64,000 nt of DNA from Mycteria americana (lineage: Eukaryota; Chordata; Aves; Ciconiiformes; Ciconiidae), in contig NC_134370.1 in assembly GCF_035582795.1 (NCBI RefSeq), positions 37,621,501 to 37,685,500 of the forward strand, given 5' to 3'. Positions 14,240 through 22,531 of this stretch are shown here, piece after piece. The stretch's first letter is position 1. Every line of letters starts with the position of its first letter. Below the pieces are notes generated by a model, which saw nothing but the letters and a program-made list of their open reading frames with translations, ran no database searches and was not told the DNA's origin. A program made the position numbers and the translations under genes.

Positions 14240-14477
14240 CATCACAGAACACCCCAGGCTGGACAGGACCTCAAAAGATCATCTGGTCCAACCTTTTGTG
14301 GAAAAAGGAGTCTAGATGAAATTATCTAGTACCCTGTCCAGTTGTGTCTGTAAAACCTCCAGTGATAGGGACTCCACCACATCCCTGGAGAGGTTCTTCC
14401 AGTGATTGATTGTTCTTACTGTAAAAAATGTCTTTCTTGTATCAAGATGAAAATTTTTCCCTGTGCTCCTGGTATTA
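14240..14477 (-). mobile_element. CR1 LINE fragment (3' region, minus orientation)
   Basis: The plus strand reads as the reverse complement of the 3' part of avian CR1: 'CAGGCTGGACAGGACCTC', then 'AGATCATCTGGTCCAACC', 'CCAGTGATAGGGACTCCACC', 'CCCTGGAGAGGTTCTTCCAG' and 'GTAAAAAATGTCTTTCTTGT'. CR1 is the dominant LINE of bird genomes and its copies are usually 5'-truncated like this one. It carries no intact reverse transcriptase frame and is clearly diverged from the consensus, so it is an old dead copy. The element lies 0.75 kb from the ERV but is unrelated to it. Confidence 0.88.
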
Positions 14478-15226
14478 GCTTCAAAATAATTAAAAATTGT
14501 TTTACTTATGCTAGAGCATTTATACTAATTTAAACTTTGTCAGAAGTCCATTCTCAACCCGTTTATTTTGTCCCAATATAATAGACCATAAAAGCCTTTC
14601 CTCCTTACTCTGGGACTCTTAAAAATAAATAAACAAATAAATGTTATTTGCAATCTGCTAAGCCTAATCAGGTTGATTTAACTCTATGACGTCCCTCCTA
14701 TGTTCTTGAGGGGTCTGGCCAGTTCAGGAACACTTTTGTCAAATACTTTGTATAGCAGTATGTAATAAACTTACGGTAATGAATGTATCATGTTTGGGAA
14801 AGTGTAAAGTTGCAGTACATATGACTACAACAGAATTTTTTGTGCAAGAAAAAACTATGATAATTTGCTCAGAAGATTATATGCTGCACTTGGTTCATAC
14901 AACTTAAGTGCCAAAAAAGTCATTAACTGAACTGTTGTTATCATCAGGTATTCCTGGATATCTAGAAAGGTAAAAACATGTTTGAATCTCTGAATGATCT
15001 CTTCTGACCTTCTGAAGAGAATACATAAATAAAGCCATCAACAGCTACAAAGAGCAGGTTCCAGTAATAAGATGTATAGATCTGAAAGTTAATTCAGGAA
15101 TTGAGCAGGATGCATAGAAACATTATTTCCAACAAGAATATGAAAAAAACATAATATAATTATCTTTTCAAAGTTGTTACACCGCCAAAATGGAATGAAA
15201 TAAACATCTCCCTGTAATTGGCAAAG
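14478..15226. other. Intergenic spacer between CR1 and ERV
   Basis: AT-rich, with no supported gene or RNA. A short (AAAT)n-like run lies at about 14622-14643. Confidence 0.6.
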
Positions 15227-15231
15227 GTCTT

Positions 15232-15795
15232 TGTCGTGGTTTAGCCCCAGCCGGCAACTAAGCACCACGCAGTCGCTCGCTCACTCCCCCTCAGTGGGAT
15301 GGGGGAGAGAATCGGAAGAGCAAAAGTAAGAAAACTTGAAGGTTGAGATAAAGACAGTTTAATAGGTAAAGCAAAAGCCACGCACACAAGCAAAGCAAAG
15401 TAAGGAATTAATTCACTCCTTCCCATGGTCAGGCAGGTGTTCAGCCATCTCCAGGAAAGCAGGGCTCCAGCACGCGTAACGGTTACTTGGGAAGACAAAC
15501 GCCATCACTCCAAATGTCCCCCCTTCCTTCTTCTTCCCCAGCTTTATATACTGAGCATGACGTCATGTGGTATGGAATAGCCCTTTGGTCAGTTTGGATC
15601 AACTATCCTGGCTGTGCCCCCTCCTATCTTCTTCTGCACCTGGCAGAGCACGGGAAGCTGAAAAGTCCTTGACTAGTACAGCAGCAACTACAACATCTCT
15701 GTATTATCAACACTGTCTTCAGCACAAATCCAAAACATAGCCCCATACCAGCCGCTACGAAGAAAATTAACTCTGTCTCAGCTGAAACCAGGACA
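15232..15795 (-). repeat. ERVK 3' LTR (left copy)
   Basis: A 564-bp LTR with TG...CA ends. On the minus strand it carries a TATA box (TATATAAA, complement of 15543-15550), a CRE (TGACGTCA, 15558-15565) just upstream of it, and an ATTAAA polyadenylation signal (complement of 15358-15363). As the 3' LTR of a minus-strand element, its polyadenylation signal would end the proviral transcript. The open frames of 85 and 61 codons inside it are repeated exactly in the other LTR and are not genes. Confidence 0.92.
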
Positions 15796-16155
15796 GTATC
15801 CACCCCTTATTCCATACCATTTACGTCATGCTCAGGTCTCACACTATTCAATACATTCTCATTACCCACCATCACCCTTCCCATCCTTTGATATAATACA
15901 CACATATCGTTCCCTTAGTCTATGGACCACCCCTACAAAATATTTGTAAAATGTCCATAAATGTCCACAAATGTCCACAAAATGTCCACTGAGTTCATTT
16001 AGTCCATGACTTTGGGCTTCATCTCTTATGGTTGTTACTCAGGACAGGAGAGGTGGTGTGTTGCTTGGAGTTATTGGGCACCAAAACCAGCTCAGGTCAG
16101 GTCACTGCTGCACCTGCACTGCTTCTTGTAAGGCTTCTCCTCCATTGGTTCAGGT

Positions 16156-16487
16156 GGTTCCGGCTGTAGTAATTCCTATAACATGCAACTCAAATCATGG
16201 GTTACAACAATTTAAAGGTATATCCATTACAATGTCCACCCCTGGTCCTTTTGGACCAGGTTATAGGGTTTAACATTGCAATGAACTCCTCCCCTTGCTC
16301 CTAGCCTGGCTAGCAACAAGGGGTTCCTGCTATAGTAATTCCCACAACATGCAACTCAAATCCCGGGATACAACAATTTAAAGGTATTTCCATTACAATC
16401 TCCACCCCTGGTCTCTTTGGACCAGACCATCAGGTTTAACATTGCAATGAAGTCCTCCCCTTGCCCCTGCTCCAGCTTGGACTTGTC
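16156..16487. repeat. Imperfect 166-bp direct duplication inside the ERV
   Basis: TAGTAATTCC...ACATGCAACTCAAATC...ACAACAATTTAAAGGTAT...CCACCCCTGGTC...TTTAACATTGCAATGAA appears twice, offset by 166 bp (for example AATTCC at 16171 and 16337). The copies differ at perhaps a tenth of positions, so the duplication is older than this insertion and belongs to the element's structure. Confidence 0.8.
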
Positions 16488-16550
16488 CACAGAATGTAGT
16501 ACCTTCAGAAGTAAACTTGCTCCAACATGGCCTCATGCACAGCCACTGAT

Positions 16551-16880
16551 GCTTCAAGGTGTACCTGCTGCAGCATGGACTTCATCCACAGCCACAGATG
16601 CTTCGAGGTGTACCTGCTGCAGCATGGACTTTATCCACAGCCACAGATGCTTCGAGGTGTACCTGCTGCAGCATGGACTTCATCCACAGCCACAGATGCT
16701 TCGAGGCGCACCTTATCCAGCGTGGACTTATCCTTGGGCCACAATCCCTTCAGAGCTATACCTGCTGTGGCACAGACATAACCATGGCCACAGACGTTTC
16801 AAGATATACCTGCTCTGGCATGGGCTAATCCATGGGCACAGACGCTTCGGGGTGTCCCGCTCCCACGTGGATTCATCCAC
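16551..16880. repeat. 49-bp minisatellite inside the ERV
   Basis: Units starting GCTTC(A/G)AGGTGTACCTGCTG begin at 16551, 16600, 16649 and 16698. The first three are almost identical and the fourth diverges. Three further degenerate units follow to about 16880, recognisable by ACAGACG(T/C)TTC and ATACCTGCT. The array lies entirely within the internal region. Confidence 0.85.
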
Positions 16881-17232
16881 AGGTCACAGTCCCTTCGACT
16901 CGAGTTCACACCAGAGTTCCAGCCTGTCCAGTACAGCAGCACAGAAACAGCAGCGATGCCCTGGCCATCTGCCAGCCCAGGCGCAAGGCCATTGCTGTTA
17001 TCAAAATGTTCCCAGGCACAGCAGAGTAAGGTGATCAGCAGTACAGCAGCACGGCAAGCAGTGAAAGCAAAAAGCAGCCACTAACGAGCCCTAGGCTCTA
17101 ACATACAGTAAGGCAAGCAAGCCTATGGCAAGCACAGAACCCTGCTGATTAATAGCTAAACAGCAATAACAGCTATAAATTCTATCATCTGGCACATTCC
17201 AATCAAATCTGTCATTATCTCAAACCCTTCGT

Positions 17233-17250
17233 GCCCCACGTTGGGCGCCA
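17233..17250 (-). other. Retroviral primer-binding site, tRNA-Lys
   Basis: The plus strand reads GCCCCACGTTGGGCGCCA, the 3' end of tRNA-Lys with its CCA tail represented by the final bases. On the minus strand this is the priming site for reverse transcription. It sits 8 bp inside the 5' LTR, which fixes the element's orientation and its lysine (K) class. Confidence 0.93.
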
Positions 17251-17258
17251 AAAAGGAC

Positions 17259-17822
17259 TGTCGTGGTTTAGCCCCAGCCGGCAACTAAGCACCACGCAGT
17301 CGCTCGCTCACTCCCCCTCAGTGGGATGGGGGAGAGAATCGGAAGAGCAAAAGTAAGAAAACTTGAAGGTTGAGATAAAGACAGTTTAATAGGTAAAGCA
17401 AAAGCCACGCACACAAGCAAAGCAAAGTAAGGAATTAATTCACTCCTTCCCATGGTCAGGCAGGTGTTCAGCCATCTCCAGGAAAGCAGGGCTCCAGCAC
17501 GCGTAACGGTTACTTGGGAAGACAAACGCCATCACTCCAAATGTCCCCCCTTCCTTCTTCTTCCCCAGCTTTATATACTGAGCATGACGTCATGTGGTAT
17601 GGAATAGCCCTTTGGTCAGTTTGGATCAACTATCCTGGCTGTGCCCCCTCCTATCTTCTTCTGCACCTGGCAGAGCACGGGAAGCTGAAAAGTCCTTGAC
17701 TAGTACAGCAGCAACTACAACATCTCTGTATTATCAACACTGTCTTCAGCACAAATCCAAAACATAGCCCCATACCAGCCGCTACGAAGAAAATTAACTC
17801 TGTCTCAGCTGAAACCAGGACA
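17259..17822 (-). repeat. ERVK 5' LTR (right copy) with promoter elements
   Basis: Identical by eye to the left LTR at an offset of 2027 bp. As the 5' LTR of a minus-strand provirus, its U3 would drive transcription leftwards. The TATA box is the complement of 17570-17577, the CRE palindrome TGACGTCA is at 17585-17592 about 8 bp upstream of it, and the ATTAAA signal is the complement of 17385-17390. It lies about 3.5 kb upstream of the CCAR1 CpG island and points away from the gene. Confidence 0.92.
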
Positions 17823-17827
17823 GTCTT

Positions 17828-20800
17828 GCATTTAGCTGGACAGATACAATATGACCGGTTACTGATCATTATTAGTTTTCTGTCCAGTAGCTTCATGTTT
17901 GGTATGGAACACTAATTTCTGTGTCTTCTCAATTGTACACAGTGTCAAAACTATGTTTATTAGAAGATTATAACTTTTCCTCCAATTAATTATCCTAAAT
18001 ACCTAGTATGAATACAGTTAAATCTGTTTCTGGTTTGCTTCAACCAAAAATAAGCCTCTTCCACATTTTCTTCTACATATTTCTTTCACAGCACACATGT
18101 AAGATATCTCAAACTAGTTTTGTTCTACCTGATGCAGGAAAATATCACAGTACCTCTGCTGCTGCTGTACAGTGACAACTGTTTGATAAGTGCTTAATTT
18201 TTGTATAAAGGATGCTATATAACAGGTGTTCAGCCAAAATGTATTTATTATGGCGTCAAACTCTATATATAGTGTCAATAATGTACAGTGATTTATTAAA
18301 GAGTAATAGCGAAGCAATCTGTGCTAGTGTAGGTAATAGGGGAACTTGCCTCTGAAGCATACAGTTCTTACCATTTCCTTACAACCAACCTTACCCGTGT
18401 TCTCATTTTCAAAAGAAGGATAAGCATTATAAGTTTCTTGTTTCATGTTATTTCAAAAATAGGACTTCTACTTTTCCAGGACTGTAAGGTACAACTTATT
18501 TCTAAAGGCAATGACAAATATTATTTACAGCTGATACCCAGTCATTCCTTTTGGATTGCAAAACCCGTGCAGCACACGCTTTTGTCTTGCGGTAAGTTTA
18601 TGATACAATCACTGTTATGAAACACCTTAGGGGCACTCTGAAGACAGTAAAGATTTTTTTAATGACAAATGTGATTATTTTTCTGCTTCTTTGATATCTT
18701 GGGGATCTGAAGTTAGAGTAATTAGTCAGCTTCACTAAGGGCAAATGTGTTTATGTGTCTGAAATGAATTGCAGGATTTTTTTTCTTTCGCAGCTGAAGG
18801 TGAGATACTGCACCAAACAAACACGATGTGGCAAATGTTGATAAACACCAAGGTCAATGCAGGTCCAAAACTTATACCATATGCAGAAACAGTACCATTT
18901 CATATTCCTTGAGCTAACGGAGAAACTCCTCTATCTCAAAGCAAGCCATACGCTAGCTTTTTGAACACCCAGTATGCTCATTAGAGACCTGTGATATCCA
19001 CTTTGCAATCTGCACTCCACCTACACCCAATACCAAGATCAGCACGCTTCTACTGCTACTTCAGTGTTTATGCTTTGTGGTTTATTAGCTGTTGCTTCTG
19101 TAGTCCTGAATCAGTAATGCTGGGCGCTGTTGTGGTAGTGGAAAATGTATTTACTTCTATGATTGTGTTAGGTGGTATACAAAGAGGTGTTGTTTCTGAG
19201 AGCTCTTTTAGTCACAGATCCTTAAAAAACAAACCAGAAAGCTGTTAGTTTTAAATAACAGTATTTCAGCAAGTACCAAATGAGCCTCTGTTCAAAGGGG
19301 ATATACGAGTTTTCTAAAGTAAAGAGCATGTACACCACTGTGGAAGGTGCCATAGATCAACTTCATGGCTTTCCTGAGCAAAGGTAGGCAGCTAAGTACT
19401 AAAGGCCAGAGATCCAAAGTATTAACTATTTGCACTATGAGATTTTACTACTATGTAGCATTTCCTGACGCCAAAGTTCTTTTCTTTGTGCTTTTCCATT
19501 TGTCTTTGTTAAATGTACTGGTTGTACCAAAATCCATATGACGTTCTTTGATAAAAAGCTCTAAAAGTTACCATTTCTCTCCACAATACCCCCAGCTTGT
19601 TCTTAACTCCTGTAACCACCAAGAAGGCTGGAAGCAGGGTATGCTTTATGGTTTTTGCCTTCTAACTTGTATCTTTTTCTCAACTTGCCCCATTATTTTA
19701 AGGTAACTTGTAGAAACGTTGTTATCTTTCAGACTTCTGCCCCTTCATCAATTTTGGATGAAATTGTCCAATGTACTTCCAAGACGCTTAGGGTACCTAA
19801 ATTATTTTAAGAAACAGGACTAGAAGTGCTCACATTTTTTCACTGATTTCCATTACAACTGTTCTTCATCACAACAACATGGTTTATCTTGAAAAGAGGA
19901 TACAGAGAGCTAAAGAATTCAGGAGGAGTCATTAGTGTACTATAAATGGCAGTGGCAAAATTTGCCAGCTAATGATAGCAATATGTATGTGGAAAGGAGA
20001 AAGTACATGAAGTAACCAGGCTTGTGGTTTCCTATGAGCTTCTAAGGCTTTCTTTGAGAGCATTACTAAGAATTATGCATCCTCATAAAAAGGCCCTGGG
20101 CCAAAAGACTGAAGAATAGAGCTACTTCATAAAATTCTGACATTTGCTGACAATTATCTTCTCCTTTAATACAATTTTGCCACTGTCCTTTTCATTTATA
20201 GTGTGAGAAAGCTGTTACCTTTTTACCGTCTAATCTTATTTCCAGGTTAAAGAGTACAGATTCTGCTTTAGTCAACCGAGTGAGTTGGAGTTATTCCAGG
20301 AAGAGGCATTAGTAAGGTTTAAAATGTGTGGACTTAAAAATGAACAACTATGCTTATCAGTGTAAAATATCTAAATCCTTGTGTAATTTGCAATGTACTT
20401 TAAAGGACTAAGGCAGATCTGTCTTTGTATATTATTGAGTACCAGATGCTGACAGAAATTTATGTTCATCTGGTGGTCTCCTGCTTCTTTCTTTAGTTGT
20501 CCTCCTACAACATAATCCAGCCCACTCTAAGTGAGAGTTTAATGTTGTTGCCTCTCAAGATTTCATTCCATCACTAACTTTGTTTTTAATGACAATAAAT
20601 AAAACACTTCGAAGTTCCATTTTCATTTACAAAGCGTGTCTTGTTGACTTCACTCTCAAATGTTAAGTAATATCCCATGTGCATCCTTCACCTCAAAGCA
20701 AACTTGTGTAAAAAACTATTTAAGGGATGGAAGGCTCTTTATATCATCAGAAGAGGGAAGATAAATTACGGTTGCCCATGAACTATTGAACTACTTACTG

Positions 20801-21059
20801 CAATCATTCCTGGCTGCAATTTCTGTTTCAAAGTATCTTAAGTGCTTTGATGAGTCCCTCTGGTATCTGCTCTGCCTTCACTTCATATGATCCTGTTACC
20901 CCCCCCACACGTAACAGCCTGAATGCCTGTACGCATAAAAGCAGCTTTCAGGGGCTCGTGCATGGCTTTGCTTCAGGCTGAGATCTGCCTATTTCCTACA
21001 GCAACCAGGCACCCATGAGGTGGCATGAGAAGTGTCTGACAAGTGCCCAGACTGACACC
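17828..21059. other. Intergenic DNA upstream of CCAR1
   Basis: Nothing here can be supported as a gene, RNA or mobile element. Base composition is AT-rich until the abrupt change to the CpG island at about 21.06 kb. Confidence 0.6.
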
Positions 21060-21960
21060 AGCTACGAGTCATTTGTGGGGCGGGGGACAGCGTCGAACAG
21101 CGCGCCTGCGACGGCCAGAGGAGACCAAAGGGTAGGCACCGCCGCCACTGCAACAGCTAGGCCCAGCTGCAAGATGGCGGTCCCCAACCCCGCCCTCCCT
21201 CCGCCTGTCTCAGCCAAGATGGCGGCGGGACCCCTCCCTTCGCCTAACGGCCTCTCCGCACGCGGCAGGCCGAGTGCGCGCCCAACCGCCAGCCCGACTC
21301 CGCCCCGCGCCTGCGCGCTCGGGCCCGCTGGCGTCGTGCGGTCGCAGGCCCGGACGTAAGCAGTGTGCGCCGCCGCCTGGTGCCGTCCGCGGGGGTGGGA
21401 GCGCCTGCGCAGTGGGGGCGCGCTCGGTGCGGGAGGCTCGGAGGGGCTGGCGATGGCTCCGGCGAGGCGCCGCTCAGGTACCGGCGGCGGAAGGGGCCCG
21501 GGCGGGGCGCGGAGGCCCCGGCGCAGGCCGCGGCGGCGCCTGGGGTGGGGAGGAGCACGCCGGACGCGAGCCCGCGCTCAGGCCCGCATTGTTGGCCGGG
21601 GGCGGCGGGAGGAGGAGGAGGAGGAGGAGGGGCGGGCAGCGGCGGCGGCCTCGCCGCGGCGGGGGGTGGGGAGGCGCCTGCTTCCCGCCCGCCCGCCCGG
21701 CCTGCCGGCGCCCGCCGCCTCCCTTTTCCTTTCTCCCGTGCCGCGTTTTCCGCTCCTCGGCAGCGGGGCCCGGCTACGCGGCGGGTATTTGAGGCTGCGC
21801 GCGCGCAAAAAGCAAGGGGGTTAGCGGTGCTGAGAGGGGTACAGGCGATGTTAAAAATCATCGTTGCGGGGAAGGAGCGGGCGGTTCCCCCGGCGGGTGC
21901 GGGGGGAGGGAGGGAGGCAGGCAGGCAGGCAGGCAAGTGGCGGAGTTGGTGAGCGGCCCT
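21060..21960 (+). promoter_or_regulatory. CCAR1: CpG-island promoter of CCAR1
   Basis: A sharp switch to CpG-dense, GC-rich sequence in an otherwise AT-rich window. It contains two AAGATGGCGG motifs (21171-21180 and 21216-21225), the classic YY1 site of housekeeping promoters, plus GC boxes and GCGCCTGCGC-like NRF1 half sites. There is no clear TATA box, so dispersed initiation is likely. Several long open frames run through the island on both strands, but they reflect GC content and have no recognisable product. The island covers the presumed untranslated first exon and the start of intron 1. Confidence 0.9.
21230..21477 (+). other. CCAR1: CCAR1 exon 1, untranslated (start uncertain)
   Basis: The proposed 3' end is the donor CTCAG|GTACCG at 21477/21478. 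The start is a guess: transcription probably begins near or just downstream of the YY1 motifs. A second possible donor, GGAC|GTAAGC at 21355/21356, would shorten the exon. If the longer form is used, it carries an upstream ATG at 21453 in a good context (GGCGATGG). Mammalian CCAR1 also begins with a non-coding exon. Confidence 0.5.
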
Positions 21961-22353
21961 GCCATGTCCGCGTGGTTAACGTGCCCTTGTTCGAGGAGAG
22001 GGAACCTGAACCATGGCTGAAAGCGTACGTTGTTCTCTGCCGGCAGCGCTTCCAAACGGCGGCGTAGCGGTAGCCCTACAAAAGAAATAATAATAAAAAA
22101 TAAAAATGCTTCGTTCTGCAGAGTCACCTTTTCCTTAGTCTTCGTTGGAAACTTGAATAAATTTTTGTGTTTAAATAGCGTTAGTCCCATTGTTAAGAAG
22201 GGGAGGGTGGAGATCCTGCCTTAGGAAAATATAATAACTTGTCTTGCAACTTTTTGTGTTTCCCGCTTTTGATGCGTGTTGCCCACCAGTTTTAGGTGTG
22301 TAAAGATAATCTTTCAACACTTTTTTTTTCTTTTTCTTTTTTTTTTGACCCAG

Positions 22354-22458
22354 AATTAAAATAGCCTGATGGTATATGTTTCAAAGATTGTAGCTGCGCT
22401 TTATTTTAATAGATCGCAGTTATAGAAGATAGACACCCAGGAGATTTTGCCTTTCGCC
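22354..22458 (+). other. CCAR1: CCAR1 exon 2, 5' UTR part
   Basis: The acceptor CAG at 22351-22353 follows a very strong pyrimidine tract (22321-22349). A second, weaker acceptor (ATCGCAG, ending 22419) would drop the first 66 bases. With the first acceptor, the upstream ATG of exon 1 reaches a stop almost at once (TAG at 22362-22364), and another short uORF starts at 22372. The CCAR1 start codon is at 22459 in the context TCGCCATGG. Confidence 0.65.
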
Positions 22459-22531
22459 ATGGCTCAGTTTGGAGGACAGAAGAATCCCCCTTGGGCTACT
22501 CAGTTTACAGCCACTGCAGTATCTCAGCCAG
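22459..22531 (+). CDS. CCAR1: CCAR1 exon 2, coding part (residues 1-25)
   Basis: Starts at ATG 22459 with MAQFGGQKNPPWATQFTATA and ends CAGCCAG|GTCAGT. The split codon G|CT is completed in exon 3. Confidence 0.96.

Larger units (their letters stand above)
15796..17258 (-). mobile_element. ERV internal region, non-coding and repeat-rich
   Basis: A 1463-bp segment between the LTRs. On the plus strand it shows short ATGTCCA(C/T)AA-type repeats (about 15950-15990), an imperfect 166-bp direct duplication (16156-16487), a 49-bp tandem array (16551-16746, then degenerate to about 16880), and the primer-binding site at 17233-17250. There is no minus-strand frame of retroviral size. A 205-codon plus-strand frame (16417-17034) is a by-product of the tandem array: the 49-bp period is not a multiple of three, so the same peptide recurs in all three frames. 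Confidence 0.8.
15227..17827 (-). mobile_element. ERVK-type endogenous retrovirus, two LTRs, no retroviral genes
   Basis: Two 564-bp direct repeats (15232-15795 and 17259-17822) flank 1463 bp of internal sequence. Flanking GTCTT at 15227-15231 and 17823-17827 is a 5-bp target-site duplication; the sixth base does not match. Orientation is minus: next to the right-hand LTR, 17233-17250 equals the 3' end of tRNA-Lys, so on the minus strand it is a lysine primer-binding site (TGGCGCCCAACGTGGGGC). A purine tract (AAGGGGTGGATAC on the minus strand) abuts the left-hand LTR. Each LTR begins TGTCCTGGTTTCAGC on the minus strand and ends in ACGACA, a pattern I associate with a common avian ERVK LTR. 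I see no gag, protease, pol or env, so it must have moved in trans or lost its genes by deletion. No difference between the LTRs was found by eye, which points to a recent insertion. Confidence 0.93.

Noticed and set aside
15241..15498. 85-codon frame on the minus strand, repeated at 17268-17525
   Set aside because: Both copies are LTR sequence duplicated by retroviral integration, with no known product.
16417..17034. 205-codon plus-strand open frame
   Set aside because: It runs through the ERV's 49-bp tandem array, lies antisense to the element, and its repeated peptide recurs in all three frames because the unit is not a multiple of three.
21244..21952. Several long open frames on both strands at the CpG island (up to 230 codons)
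   Set aside because: They are alanine/arginine/proline/glycine-rich low-complexity translations caused by high GC content, with no domain and mutually overlapping.
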